The notes under the pieces were generated by a model. That model was not told the DNA's origin and searched no databases. It saw nothing but the letters and a program-made list of their open reading frames with translations. DNA of 64,000 nucleotides from Anaeromyxobacter diazotrophicus (lineage in GTDB: Bacteria; Myxococcota; Myxococcia; Myxococcales; Anaeromyxobacteraceae): the NCBI RefSeq assembly GCF_013340205.1, contig NZ_BJTG01000003.1:1-64000 (forward strand), in the 5' to 3' direction. Each line of letters starts with the position of its first letter. Within the stretch, counting starts at the first letter, position 1. A program made the position numbers and the translations under genes. Positions 18,752 to 27,682 of the stretch are shown here, piece after piece.

Positions 18752-19972
18752 ATGCCCCTGCGAATCCTGTACATCAACTATGGTTCCCAGTCGGGCGTGA
18801 CCGCGGCCGTGCTGGAGCGGCTCAGGCGGGCTGGGCACGAGGTCCAGGTCTTCGACCCCGTGGACGGTTTTCTCTACAAGCGGCGGCTCGGCCCGGTCCA
18901 GATCCCGAACCTCCGGCCCGGGCCGGTGCTCGCCACCGCCGCGGCCATGGCGCGGTTCCGGCGGCACTGGAAGCCCTGGTACGTCCACACCACGGTGGCC
19001 TTCGACCTCCTCACCGCCCGCTGCGAGCGGGCGGTGGCAGCCGCCGCCCCGGACGTCGTGCTCCAGGCGGGCGTGCTGTTCGCGCCGGTGAGGGACCCGC
19101 TGCGCCGTCCCCACCCGCCCTACTACCTGTACTGCGACCACACCCGCGCCCTGAACGAGCGGTATGACCCGGTGCCGGGGCTCGACCCGCCCATCCCGTT
19201 CGAGGGCGGCTGGCGCCGGCGGGAGACGGAGGTCTACCGCGGGGCCGCCGCCCTCTTCGTGATGAGCGAGCACGTGCGCCGCTCGCTCGCGGCGGACTAC
19301 GGGGTCTCGCCAGACCGGGTGCACGTCATCGGCGCGGGCGCGAACGTCGCCCCGGCGGGGCCGCCGCCGGCCGGGCCGCGCGAGCAGGCCCTTCTGTTCG
19401 TGGGGCGCCACTTCGCCGCCAAGGGCGGGCCGGAGACGCTGGCCGCCTTCGAGGCGGTGCGCGCGCGCCACCCGCGCGCCGAGCTGTGGATGGTGGGCGG
19501 GCGGCAGCCGGAGCGATCGCCAGCGGGCGTGCGCCTGCTCGGGCCGCGGCCGCCGGCCGAGGTGGGGGCGCTCTACGCCCGCGCGTCGGCCTTCGTGCTG
19601 CCGACCCTGCGCGAGGCGTTCGGCCTCTCGTTCCTGGAGGCGATGAGCTACGGCCTGCCGTGCGTGGGGACGCGCATCGAGGCCATCCCCGAGATCGTGG
19701 CCGACGGGGCGACCGGGCTGCTCGTGCCGCCGCGCGACCCGGCCGCGCTCGCCGCCGCCATGCTGCGGCTGCTCGACGACCCGGCGCGCGCGCGGGCCAT
19801 GGGCGAGGCGGGGCGGTGGCGCGCGGCCGAGCGCTTCGGCTGGGACCGCGCCGTGCGGCTCCTCCTGCAGGTGATCGAGCGGGGCGTCGCCGGGCGCGCT
19901 CCTCTCGCCGGCAGCGCGCCGGACGCCGCGGCCGCGGCGGCGCCGATTGATGGGCGTCAGGGCCTCGGGTAG
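18752..19972 (+). CDS. GT4 family glycosyltransferase
   Basis: A 406-residue GT-B enzyme. It starts MPLRILYINYGSQSGV at an ATG chosen because it opens the first Rossmann strand. The C-terminal donor domain has LLFVGRHFAAKGG, SAFVLPTLREAFGLSFLEAMSYGLPCVGT and GATGLLVPPRDPAALAAAM, the EX7E-type signature of GT4. The N-terminal acceptor region reads YLYCDHTRALNERYD. It probably adds a sugar to an envelope polysaccharide or glycolipid. It is divergent from the kinase, with 168 bp between them. The 155 bp downstream (19973-20127) hold no further gene. Confidence 0.85.
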   Translation: MPLRILYINYGSQSGVTAAVLERLRRAGHEVQVFDPVDGFLYKRRLGPVQIPNLRPGPVLATAAAMARFRRHWKPWYVHTTVAFDLLTARCERAVAAAAPDVVLQAGVLFAPVRDPLRRPHPPYYLYCDHTRALNERYDPVPGLDPPIPFEGGWRRRETEVYRGAAALFVMSEHVRRSLAADYGVSPDRVHVIGAGANVAPAGPPPAGPREQALLFVGRHFAAKGGPETLAAFEAVRARHPRAELWMVGGRQPERSPAGVRLLGPRPPAEVGALYARASAFVLPTLREAFGLSFLEAMSYGLPCVGTRIEAIPEIVADGATGLLVPPRDPAALAAAMLRLLDDPARARAMGEAGRWRAAERFGWDRAVRLLLQVIERGVAGRAPLAGSAPDAAAAAAPIDGRQGLG

Positions 19973-20127
19973 CCAGCGGGGCGCGACCGAGGGTCGAGGG
20001 CGCGGCCACTGGGGTGCTTTGCTGCCGGTGCGCCCCGGAGAGGGAATTGGAGCGGTGCGTCAGACGGTGCACACTCGAATTCTCCTGTTTCCAACGCAAG
20101 CACCGCGAGCCTTCGCGAGGTCCAGCC

Positions 20128-20535
20128 ATGTCGCCGTCCCACAGCGCCGCTTCGCAGCCCACCCCGATCTCCACGCCCGCCGCCGAGCCCGGCGCCTCCC
20201 GCGTCGAGGTGACCGACCGCGCGCGGCAGCGCGTGGCGCACCTCCTCGCCTCCGGCAGCGCCGGCCTGCGGTCGTTCGATCGTCGCCTGGCGGCCCTGGC
20301 GGCGCGGGACTGGAGCGTCTCGGCGCTGGCCAAGGAGCTCGAGGGGGCCGCCCACGAGGCGACCACCCAGCTGGAGAAGCGCGCCCGCAAGCGGCTGCGC
20401 CAGCTCGACCACCTGCCGGTCGACGCCGCGGCGGCGACGCTCGGACGCTCGCGCTCGGCGGTCCACGCCATCACGACCGCGCTGCAGCGCGCCGCGAAGA
20501 AGGTCGGCGGCCACGAAGGCGCGACCGCGCCGTAG
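20128..20535 (+). CDS. Hypothetical helical protein
   Basis: A 135-residue protein of unknown function. A low-complexity Ser/Pro/Ala head (about residues 1-28) precedes a long, probably all-helical region rich in Leu, Ala, Arg and Glu (RVAHLLASGSAGLRSFDRRL to ALQRAAKKVGG). No membrane segment or cysteine is present. The overall look is phasin-like or coiled-coil-like but no diagnostic motif is seen. It ends 5 bp before the convergent modC stop codon. Confidence 0.6.
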   Translation: MSPSHSAASQPTPISTPAAEPGASRVEVTDRARQRVAHLLASGSAGLRSFDRRLAALAARDWSVSALAKELEGAAHEATTQLEKRARKRLRQLDHLPVDAAAATLGRSRSAVHAITTALQRAAKKVGGHEGATAP

Positions 20536-20540
20536 CATCG

Positions 20541-21632
20541 TCAGCGAGGGCGCAGGACGAGCCGGATCGCCTGCGCCTTCACCAGCGCCGCCAGCTGGCG
20601 GCCCGGGGCGGCGCCCAGCCGCTCGGCGCTGTCGCGCGTGACGAGCGCCACCAGCCGGAAGCCACAGTCGAGCGTGACGCGCACGAGCGGCCCCTCGGCC
20701 GACGTCGCCACGACGACGCCCGCGAGCTCGTTGCGCGCGCTCGTCGCCGCGGCGGGCGAGCTCTCCAGCACCACGTCCTCGGCGCGCAGGCACGCGTACG
20801 CCTCCGCCTCCTCCAGTCGCCCGGGGTCGAGCGCCCACACGAGCGCGCGGCCCACCGCCACGCGGGCCAGGCCGTCGCGCCGCTCGACGACCCGCGCCGG
20901 CAGGACGTTCTCGGTCCCCACCACCCGCGCCACCTCCAGGTCGGCGGGCGCGCTGAACACCTCGTGGACGGGGCCCACCTGCCGGACGCCGCCGCCGGCC
21001 AGCACCGCCAGGCGATCGCCCAGCGCCATGGCCTCGGCCCGGTCGTGGGTGACCACGATCGACGGCAGCCCGGCGCGCTCCAGCGTCGCCCGCAGCTCGC
21101 CGCGCAGTGCCTCGCGCGCCGGCGCGTCGAGGGCCGAGAGCGGCTCGTCGAGGAGCAGGAGGCGCGGCCGGGCCGCCAGGGCCCGGGCGAGGGCGACCCG
21201 CTGGCGCTCGCCGCCCGAGAGCTGGCCGGGGCGGCGCGCGAGGAGCGCCTCGACCCCGAGCCGCGCCGCCACCTCGGCCACCCGCCGCGCGCGCTCGGCG
21301 CGGTCGACCCCGCGCACGCCGTAGCCGACGTTCGCGGCCACCGTGAGGTGCGGGAAGAGCGCGTGGTCCTGGAAGAGCAGCCCCACCCCGCGCCGCGCCG
21401 GCGGGAGGTCCACCCCGGCCGCGGCGTCGAACCAGGTCTCGCCGCGGAAGCGGATCGCGCCGGCGTCCGGCCGCTCGAGGCCCGCCAGGCAGCGCAGCAC
21501 GGTGGTCTTCCCGGCGCCCGAGGGGCCGAAGAGCACGGTCACCGGCCCCTCGCCGCCCGGCAGGTCGAGGCGCGCCGCCACGGTGGGGCCGCCCCGGTAC
21601 CGCCGCACGACCTCGAGCTCGAGCTCGTTCAC
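20541..21632 (-). CDS. modC: Molybdate ABC transporter, ATP-binding protein
   Basis: A 363-residue ABC ATPase. Motifs are FGPSGAGKTT (Walker A, about 35-44), LSGGERQRVALARALAARP (signature), LLLLDEPLSALD (Walker B) and VVTHDRAEA (switch histidine). A C-terminal regulatory domain of about 120 residues resembles the MOP/TOBE domain of ModC. The start is a GTG at 21632 that overlaps the modB stop codon. It energises molybdate uptake with ModB and ModA. Confidence 0.93.
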   Translation of the reverse strand: MNELELEVVRRYRGGPTVAARLDLPGGEGPVTVLFGPSGAGKTTVLRCLAGLERPDAGAIRFRGETWFDAAAGVDLPPARRGVGLLFQDHALFPHLTVAANVGYGVRGVDRAERARRVAEVAARLGVEALLARRPGQLSGGERQRVALARALAARPRLLLLDEPLSALDAPAREALRGELRATLERAGLPSIVVTHDRAEAMALGDRLAVLAGGGVRQVGPVHEVFSAPADLEVARVVGTENVLPARVVERRDGLARVAVGRALVWALDPGRLEEAEAYACLRAEDVVLESSPAAATSARNELAGVVVATSAEGPLVRVTLDCGFRLVALVTRDSAERLGAAPGRQLAALVKAQAIRLVLRPR

Positions 21633-22303
21633 GGGCGCGCCGAGGGGGGCCGCCGCTGGAGCGCGTGGGTCGCGACCAGGGCGGCGAAGGAGAGCGCGAG
21701 CAGGACGAGCGAGGTGCGGTGCGCGGCGGCCCAGTCGAGCTGCTCGACGGCGTCGAAGAGCGCGATGGAGAGGGTGCGGGTCTGCCCCGGCACGTTGCCG
21801 CCCACCATGAGCACCACCCCGAACTCGCCCACCGTGTGGGCGAAGGCGAGCACGGCGCCGGCGACGACGCCGGGGCGCGCCAGCGGGAGCGAGACCCGCA
21901 GGAAGGTCTCGACCCGCCCGGCGCCGAGCGCGTACGAGGCCTCGACGAGCCGGACGTCGACGCGCGCCAGCGCCGCCGCGAAGGGCTGCACGGCGAAGGG
22001 CAGGCTGTAGAGGATGGAGGCGAGGAGCAGCCCCTCGAAGCTGAAGGCGAGCGGGTGGCCGAGCAGCGCGGCGAAGCCGCGGCCGAGCGGCGCGCGCGGG
22101 GCGAAGGCGACGAGCAGGTAGAAGCCGAGCACCGTCGGCGGCAGCACGAGCGGCAGCGCCACCACCGCCTCCACCACCGGGCGGGCGCGGCTGCGCGAGG
22201 TGGCGAGCCACTGCGCCAGCGGCAGCCCGAGCGCGAGCAGCGCCGCGGTGGTGAGCGTGGCGAGGGCGAGGCTGAGGCGCAGGGCGGCCGGATCCAACGT
22301 CAC
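21629..22303 (-). CDS. modB: Molybdate ABC transporter, permease protein
   Basis: A 224-residue inner-membrane permease with about five to six hydrophobic spans. It has the EAA-type loop EASYALGAGRVETFLRVSLPLARPG that contacts the ATPase, and the ModB signature VVALPLVLPPTVLGFYLL. The GTG at 22303 overlaps the modA stop as GTGA, so the genes are translationally coupled. The gene order modA-modB-modC is standard. Confidence 0.93.
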   Translation of the reverse strand: MTLDPAALRLSLALATLTTAALLALGLPLAQWLATSRSRARPVVEAVVALPLVLPPTVLGFYLLVAFAPRAPLGRGFAALLGHPLAFSFEGLLLASILYSLPFAVQPFAAALARVDVRLVEASYALGAGRVETFLRVSLPLARPGVVAGAVLAFAHTVGEFGVVLMVGGNVPGQTRTLSIALFDAVEQLDWAAAHRTSLVLLALSFAALVATHALQRRPPSARP

Positions 22304-23061
22304 CTCGGCGGCGCGCGGTAGCCGTGACGCGCCAGGACGGCCCGCCCCTCGTCCGAGAGGAGGAAGGCCGCGAAGGCGCGCGCTTGGGCGGGGTCGCGGG
22401 CGGCCTTCAGCACCGCGCCCGCCTGGAGGATGGGGGCGTGGCTGGAGGCCGGCACCGGCCAGCTCCGCCCAGCCTGGGCGAGGGGCGGGGCGCCGGCGAG
22501 CGAGCGCGGCAGGAACGCCGCCTGCGCGTTGCCGCTCGCGGCGAAGCTGGCCGCCTGCGCCACGCTCTGGCCGAGCACGAGCCGCGGGCGCAGGCCGTCC
22601 CACAGCCCCGCCGCCGCGAGCGCCTCGCGCGCCGCGCGGCCGTAGGGCGCGGTCTCCGGGTTCGGCAGGGCGATGCGCTCGACGCGCGGGTCGGAGAGGG
22701 CCGCGAGCCCGCGCCGCTCGAGCTCGATGGGCGCGCCCGCCGGGACCCACACCACCAGCTCGCCCACCGCGTAGGTGAAGGGGGCGTCGGCGAGCCCGCG
22801 GGCGGCGAGCTCGGCCGGGTAGGCGGCGTCGGCCGAGAGGAACAGGTCGAAGGGCGCGCCGCTCGCGATCTGGGTGACGAGCAGGCCGGAGCCGCCGTAG
22901 GTGGCGCGCACCGCGCCGCCCGGGTGGCGCGCCTGGAAGGCGGCGGCGAGCTCCTCGAGGGCGGGGCGGAGGTTGGCGGCGGCGGCGACCGCGAGCGCCG
23001 GCGCGCCGCCGGCGGGCGCGGCGGCGAGGAGGGCGAGCAGGGCGGCGGCCGGGGCGAGCAC
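22300..23061 (-). CDS. modA: Molybdate-binding periplasmic protein
   Basis: A 253-residue solute-binding protein with a secretion signal in its first 20 or so residues (LLALLAAAPAGGAPALAVAA). Family motifs include AAAANLRPALEELAAAF, GSGLLVTQIASGAPFDLFLSAD and ALPNPETAPYGRAAREAL. It captures molybdate or tungstate for ModBC. First gene of the transporter operon. The putative start at 23061 lies 16 bp downstream of the lrgB stop, so read-through from lrgAB is possible. Confidence 0.92.
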   Translation of the reverse strand: MLAPAAALLALLAAAPAGGAPALAVAAAANLRPALEELAAAFQARHPGGAVRATYGGSGLLVTQIASGAPFDLFLSADAAYPAELAARGLADAPFTYAVGELVVWVPAGAPIELERRGLAALSDPRVERIALPNPETAPYGRAAREALAAAGLWDGLRPRLVLGQSVAQAASFAASGNAQAAFLPRSLAGAPPLAQAGRSWPVPASSHAPILQAGAVLKAARDPAQARAFAAFLLSDEGRAVLARHGYRAPPR

Positions 23062-23077
23062 GGCCCGAGAGATTAGG

Positions 23078-23767
23078 CTACCAGGGCGCGAAGTGCAGCA
23101 ACCAGCGCAGGCCCGGCGCGGCGAGGAGGAGCAGGAGCCCGGCGCAGATCATGGTGAGCGCCGCGGCGGTACCCTCCACCGCCCCGAGCTCCATGGCGCG
23201 GGCGGCCCCGGCGCCGTGCGCACCCATGCCGAGCAGCGCGCCCCTGGAGGTGGCGCTGCGCAGCGGGAGCCAGGCGGCCAGCGCCGGGCCCACGACCAGC
23301 CCCACCAGCGCGGTCAGGATGACGCACACGGCCGCCAGCGCCGGCGCGCCGCCCAGCTCGCGCGCCACCAGCATCGCGAAGGGCGTGGTGATGGAGCGCG
23401 GCGCCAGGCTGCGCGCGACCTCGGGGTCGAGCCCGAGCGCGCGCGCCAGGACGAGCGAGCTCGCCACCGCCACCACCGAGCCGGTCAGGACGGCCGCGCC
23501 GAGCTCCGCGGCCTGCTCGCGGAGGAGGGCGCGGTGGCGGTGGAGCGGCAGCGCGAACGCGACGGTGGTGGGCCCGAGCAGCGCGAGCAGCCAGCGCCCC
23601 CCGCGCAGGTAGGCGTCGTAGCCGGCGTGCCCGGCCGCGAGCGCGGCCACCAGCGCCGCCGGCGCGACGAGGAGCGGGGAGGCGAGCGGCGTCCGCAGCC
23701 GCGCGTGCGCGCGCCGCGCCGCCAGGTAGAGCGCGACGGTCGCGAGGAGCCAGCCCGCCCCGCTCAT
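23078..23767 (-). CDS. lrgB: LrgB/CidB family membrane protein
   Basis: A 229-residue protein with about six to seven hydrophobic segments. The family hallmark is ARSLAPRSITTPFAMLVARELGG near residue 120. LLGMGAHGAGAARAMELG near 190 matches the conserved C-terminal motif. LrgB acts with LrgA; roles proposed for the pair are control of murein hydrolase release and transport of pyruvate or glycolate-type acids. It overlaps the lrgA stop by four bases. Confidence 0.9.
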   Translation of the reverse strand: MSGAGWLLATVALYLAARRAHARLRTPLASPLLVAPAALVAALAAGHAGYDAYLRGGRWLLALLGPTTVAFALPLHRHRALLREQAAELGAAVLTGSVVAVASSLVLARALGLDPEVARSLAPRSITTPFAMLVARELGGAPALAAVCVILTALVGLVVGPALAAWLPLRSATSRGALLGMGAHGAGAARAMELGAVEGTAAALTMICAGLLLLLAAPGLRWLLHFAPW

Positions 23768-24138
23768 CGGCGCGCGCTCCGGCGGCGCGCGACGGCCTCG
23801 GCGGCCGCGCCGGTCGCGACCATGACCGCCACCGTGCTCACCGCCACCACCGCCAGGATGCGCAGCCCCTCGCCCCCGAGGAGCGCCGGGTAGGCGACCA
23901 CCCCGACCGCCGCCGGCACGAAGAAGAGCAGCATGTGGCGGATGAGCCAGCTCGCGCCCTCCTCGAACCAGGCGGGCCGCACCAGCCCGAGCTGGAGCGC
24001 GGCGAGCAGCAGGCCGAGCCCGAGCACCGGGCCGGGGACGGGCAGGTGGAGGGCCGCCGCCAGCGCGGCGCCCGCCGCCCAGAACGGGAGCAGCGCCGCG
24101 ATCTGCAGGAGCGGCCGCAGCCGCGGGGCGAGCGTCAT
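23764..24138 (-). CDS. lrgA: LrgA/CidA family membrane protein
   Basis: A 124-residue holin-like protein with about four membrane spans. LHLPVPGPVLGLGLLLAALQ and HMLLFFVPAAVGVVAY are the conserved family segments. The ATG at 24138 (MTLAPRLRPLL) is preferred over an upstream in-frame ATG, because the upstream stretch would run through the palindromic control region. It is cotranscribed with lrgB and divergent from a LysR gene that probably controls it. Confidence 0.88.
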   Translation of the reverse strand: MTLAPRLRPLLQIAALLPFWAAGAALAAALHLPVPGPVLGLGLLLAALQLGLVRPAWFEEGASWLIRHMLLFFVPAAVGVVAYPALLGGEGLRILAVVAVSTVAVMVATGAAAEAVARRRSARR

Positions 24139-24195
24139 GGCGCGAACGTAACCGCTCGCGAGCCATGGCAAAAATGAATAGATTTCATGCTGATC

Positions 24196-24210
24196 ATGCC
24201 GGAATGGCAT
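24196..24210. promoter_or_regulatory. Probable LysR-type operator
   Basis: ATGCC-GGAAT-GGCAT is a perfect palindrome containing the T-N11-A pattern bound by LysR-type regulators. It lies in the 83-bp, unusually AT-rich gap between divergent lrgA and the LysR gene, 11 bp before the LysR start. The nearby run AAAAATGAATAGATTTCAT at about 24171-24188 probably contains promoter elements. Confidence 0.6.
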
Positions 24211-24221
24211 GGAGGAAAACC

Positions 24222-25142
24222 ATGGACGTCCGATCGCTGAGGGCCTTCGCGGCGGTGGTGCGGCAGGGCGGGTTCACCCGCGCCGGCGCCGCGCTGCACC
24301 TCACCCAGCCGGCGGTGAGCAAGCTCGTGAAGGGCCTGGAGGAGGAGCTCGGGGTGCCGCTCCTGCTCCGCGCGGGCCGCCGGGTGGAGCTCACCGACGC
24401 CGGGCGCGCGGTGGCGGAGCGCGCGCAGGCGGTCCTCGACGCGCTGCGCTCGGTGGAGGAGGCGGTGGGCGACGTGGCGGCGGTCCGGCGCGGCCGGCTG
24501 CGCGTCGGGCTGCCGCCCATGGTGGGCGCCTCGCTCTTCCCCGGGGTGATCGCCGGCTACCGGCGCGCGCACCCGGGGGTCGAGCTGGCGGTGCGCGAGG
24601 AGGGCGCGCGCCGGGTCGAGGAGCTGGTACTGGCCGGCGACCTCGACCTCGGCGTGACGCTGCTCCCGACCTCGGCCGCGCTCGAGGTCCTGCCGCTCCA
24701 CCGCGACGTGCTGCGCGCGGTGCTCCACCCGCGGCACCCGCTGGCGCGCCGCCGTCGGCTCGCCCTGCGCGACCTCGCCGCGACCCCGCTCGTCCTCTAC
24801 CGCCCCGACTTCGTCCTCCACGGGCGCATCCTCGAGGCGTGCCGCGCCGCCGGGTTCACGCCCCAGGTGGCCGCCGAGAGCGCGCAGTGGGACTTCATCG
24901 CGGGGCTCGCCGCGGCGGGCGTGGGCGCGGCGCTCCTCCCCGGCACGCTCTGCCGCGCCCTGCCGGCGTCGCGGCTCGCCGCCGTCCCGCTGGCGGACCC
25001 GGTCATCGCCTGGGACCTGGCGCTCGCCTGGCGCCGCGGCGCCTGGCTGCCCGCCGCGGCGCGCGCCTGGGTGGAGCTGACGAGCCGCAGCCTGGCGCGG
25101 CCGCTCCCGCCGCCGCTCGTGCGGCTGGGCGGCCGTGGCTAG
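24222..25142 (+). CDS. LysR family transcriptional regulator (CidR-like context)
   Basis: A 306-residue regulator. The N-terminal winged helix-turn-helix reads MDVRSLRAFAAVVRQGGFTR and LTQPAVSKLVKGLEEELGVPLL. The effector-binding periplasmic-fold domain starts near residue 90 (RLRVGLPPMVGASLFPGVIAGY). The ATG at 24222 has a GGAGGAAAA ribosome-binding site. Divergent arrangement with lrgAB parallels cidR-cidAB of Gram-positive bacteria, so it probably activates lrgAB in response to a carboxylate; this is inference. It is followed 9 bp later by an MFS gene on the same strand. Confidence 0.9.
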   Translation: MDVRSLRAFAAVVRQGGFTRAGAALHLTQPAVSKLVKGLEEELGVPLLLRAGRRVELTDAGRAVAERAQAVLDALRSVEEAVGDVAAVRRGRLRVGLPPMVGASLFPGVIAGYRRAHPGVELAVREEGARRVEELVLAGDLDLGVTLLPTSAALEVLPLHRDVLRAVLHPRHPLARRRRLALRDLAATPLVLYRPDFVLHGRILEACRAAGFTPQVAAESAQWDFIAGLAAAGVGAALLPGTLCRALPASRLAAVPLADPVIAWDLALAWRRGAWLPAAARAWVELTSRSLARPLPPPLVRLGGRG

Positions 25143-25151
25143 CGTGAGGGG

Positions 25152-26627
25152 ATGGCCGCCGGGGCGCGCGCACGGGGGAGCTGGCTCCACTCCGACGTCC
25201 CGGGGCGGCTCGACCGGTTGCCGTGGTCGCGCTGGCACCTGCGGCTCGTGGTGGCGCTCGGCATCACCTGGGTGCTCGACGGGCTCGAGGTCACCCTGGT
25301 GGGCGCGGTGGCGGGCGTCCTGGCCGAGCCGGCCACGCTCCACCTGTCCGAGCGCCAGCTCGGGCTCGCCGCGAGCGGCTACCTGCTCGGCGCCATCCTG
25401 GGCGCGCTCCTGTTCGGCCGCCTGACCGACGCCCTGGGCCGCAAGCGGCTCTTCCTCGTCACGCTGGGCGTCTACACCGCCGCGACCCTGCTCACCGCGC
25501 TCGCCTGGGGCTTCGGGTCGTTCGTGCTCTTCCGCGCCCTCACCGGCGCCGGCATCGGCGGCGAGTACGCGGCCATCAACTCCGCCATCGACGAGCTCAT
25601 GCCGGCCCGGCTGCGCGGCCGGGCCGACCTCGCCATCAACAGCACCTACTGGCTCGGGACCGCGCTCGGCTCCGCCGCGACGCTCCTCCTGCTCGACCCG
25701 CACGTCCTCCCGCCGGCGCTCGGCTGGCGCGCCTGCTTCGCCATCGGCGGCGCGCTGGGGCTCGCGGTGCTGGGCGTGCGCCGCCACGTCCCGGAGAGCC
25801 CGCGCTGGCTGCTCCTCCACGGCCGGGAGCACGACGCCGAGCGCGTCATCGCCGCCATCGAGTCGGAGGTGACGCGCTCGATCCAGCGCCCGCTCGCCGC
25901 GCCCGCCCCGCCGCGGCCGTTCCAGGTGAAGGGGGCGGTGGGCTTCGGGGTCATCGCCCGGGTGCTGCTCCGGCAGCACCTGCGCCGGACCGTGCTCGGC
26001 CTCGCGCTCATGGTGGCGCAGGCGTTCGCCTACAACGCCATCTTCTTCACCTACGCCCTCATCCTGGGGCGCTTCTACGGCGTCCCGAGCGACCGCGTCG
26101 GCCTCTACCTGCTGCCCTTCGCGGCCGGCAACCTGCTCGGCCCGCTGGCGCTCGGGAAGCTCTTCGACACCGTCGGCCGCCGGGCGATGATCGCGCTCAC
26201 CTACGGCCTCTCCGGCGTGCTCCTCGCGGGCACCGGCTGGGCGTTCGCGCAGGGCTGGCTCACCGCGGCGACGCAGACGGCGCTCTGGTGCGCCGTCTTC
26301 TTCGTGGCGTCGGCGGCGGCCAGCTCCGCCTACCTCACCGTGAGCGAGCTCTTCCCGGTCGAGCTGCGCGGCCTCGCCATCGCGCTCTTCTTCGCGGTCG
26401 GGACCGCCGCCGGCGGCCTCGTCGCCCCCGCGCTCTTCGGCGCGCTCATCCAGAGCGGGAGCCGGACCCAGGTCATGCACGGCTACCTCGCCGGCGCGGC
26501 GCTCATGCTCGCCGCCGCCGCCGTGGCGGCCGTGCTGGGCGTGGCGGCGGAGGGGAGGTCGCTCGAGGCGCTGGCCGAGGCGGGCGCGCCGGGGGCGGCG
26601 GTCCGGCCACCGGAGGCGGCGCCGTAG
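25152..26627 (+). CDS. MFS transporter, sugar/aromatic-acid porter type
   Basis: A 491-residue permease with 12 predicted spans. GRLTDALGRKR after span 2 is the MFS motif A. FRALTGAGIGGEYAAINSAIDELMP is the span 4-5 signature, and PESPRWLLLHGREHDAERV leads into the central cytoplasmic loop. This pattern is found in sugar porters and aromatic-acid:proton symporters. The substrate is not evident. It lies 9 bp after the LysR gene, so the regulator may also control it. Confidence 0.85.
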   Translation: MAAGARARGSWLHSDVPGRLDRLPWSRWHLRLVVALGITWVLDGLEVTLVGAVAGVLAEPATLHLSERQLGLAASGYLLGAILGALLFGRLTDALGRKRLFLVTLGVYTAATLLTALAWGFGSFVLFRALTGAGIGGEYAAINSAIDELMPARLRGRADLAINSTYWLGTALGSAATLLLLDPHVLPPALGWRACFAIGGALGLAVLGVRRHVPESPRWLLLHGREHDAERVIAAIESEVTRSIQRPLAAPAPPRPFQVKGAVGFGVIARVLLRQHLRRTVLGLALMVAQAFAYNAIFFTYALILGRFYGVPSDRVGLYLLPFAAGNLLGPLALGKLFDTVGRRAMIALTYGLSGVLLAGTGWAFAQGWLTAATQTALWCAVFFVASAAASSAYLTVSELFPVELRGLAIALFFAVGTAAGGLVAPALFGALIQSGSRTQVMHGYLAGAALMLAAAAVAAVLGVAAEGRSLEALAEAGAPGAAVRPPEAAP

Positions 26628-26667
26628 CGGCGGATGTCACCTCCGTGCACGGGGGGGTCCCCGCCTC

Positions 26668-27132
26668 TCACGGGCCGGCCGCGGCCGTGAGCTCGACGGT
26701 GAGCACCCCGGTGGCGGGATCGTAGCTCGCCGGGAAGGTGGGGAGCGGCAGGAGCGCGGGCGGGTTCGTCACGTGGCCGGCCTGGTCGAAGCGCGAGGCG
26801 TGGCAGGGACAGACGATCTCGAACCCCTCCGTGCCGAGCGGGCAGGCCTTGTGCGTGCAGACGCTCGACAGCGCTGCGAAGCCGCCGGCGGGCGTGCGGA
26901 CGAGGAGGATGGGCGGCTCGATGCCCGGCCCGTGCGCCCGCACCGCGCCGTCGGGGCGGTCGAGCTGCGGGTAGCTCGCGACCGCGAGCGTGAGCCGGCC
27001 CCCCGCGGCGGCCGGAACCTCCACCAGCGGCGCGGGGTCGATCCCGGGGGCGCAGCCGCCGAGCGCCGCCGCGGCGGCCGCCACCCCGCCGCCCGCCGCG
27101 CAGCGCAGGAACGCCCTCCGCGTGCAGCTCAC
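26668..27132 (-). CDS. Rieske 2Fe-2S lipoprotein
   Basis: A 154-residue Rieske protein. The N-terminus has a twin-arginine motif (TRRAFLR) and a lipobox LGGC at residues 24-27, implying Tat export and lipid anchoring. Cluster ligands are C92, H94, C108 and H111 in VCTHKACPLG and CPCHASRFD; C97 and C110 can form the stabilising disulfide of high-potential Rieske proteins. No cytochrome b partner is adjacent, so it is not a standard bc1 subunit. It overlaps yceI by four bases and shares its transcript. Confidence 0.88.
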   Translation of the reverse strand: MSCTRRAFLRCAAGGGVAAAAAALGGCAPGIDPAPLVEVPAAAGGRLTLAVASYPQLDRPDGAVRAHGPGIEPPILLVRTPAGGFAALSSVCTHKACPLGTEGFEIVCPCHASRFDQAGHVTNPPALLPLPTFPASYDPATGVLTVELTAAAGP

Positions 27133-27674
27133 GGCTCGGCCCCGAGCAGGAGCGCGGCGTCGATCTCGACCCGATCGTCCACCTTCACGAACATGAGCGA
27201 GGGGCGCTCCACCTGGTGCTCCTCCAGGCTCACCGGGAACGTGCTCTTCACCGAGGCGCGCTCGGCCGACTCGAAGCGGACCCGCGCCGGGAGCTCCACC
27301 GGGCGCGCGGTCTTGAGCGTGAGCTCGCCCCGCAGCGCCACCGCCTCCTCGGCGGGGTAGCGCTCCGGCGGCGGCGCCCGGCCCACCGCCTTGAGCGCGA
27401 CGTACGGGTTCGTGCCCGCCGCCGTCGCCTCGCGCATGTGGGCGTCGCGGTTCGAGTTGCCCGAGTCGAACGAGTCGAGCGGCGCCCGCACCATCACCTG
27501 CACGGTGCCGTCCGGCATGAGGCGCGCCTTGCCCTCCACCGCCCGCGAGACGCCGGTCACGGTGTGGAACTTGTGCACGAGCCGGTAGGTGATGGTGCTG
27601 CCCGGCAGCACGTCGAACGTGCGCGGCGCGGCGGCCGGCGCGGCGAGGAGGAGGGCGGCGAGGAGGGCCGGCAT
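27129..27674 (-). CDS. YceI family periplasmic lipocalin-like protein
   Basis: A 181-residue secreted protein with a signal peptide in its first 17 residues. The YceI pattern is visible in FHTVTGVSRAVEGKARLM, PLDSFDSGNSNRDAHMREA and the closing strand VDDRVEIDAALLL. YceI proteins bind isoprenoid-type lipids, and many sit next to cytochrome b561 genes. Here the next gene upstream is a small haem-b-like membrane protein. The stop overlaps the Rieske gene start. Confidence 0.85.
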   Translation of the reverse strand: MPALLAALLLAAPAAAPRTFDVLPGSTITYRLVHKFHTVTGVSRAVEGKARLMPDGTVQVMVRAPLDSFDSGNSNRDAHMREATAAGTNPYVALKAVGRAPPPERYPAEEAVALRGELTLKTARPVELPARVRFESAERASVKSTFPVSLEEHQVERPSLMFVKVDDRVEIDAALLLGAEP

Positions 27675-27682
27675 CGAGGACC

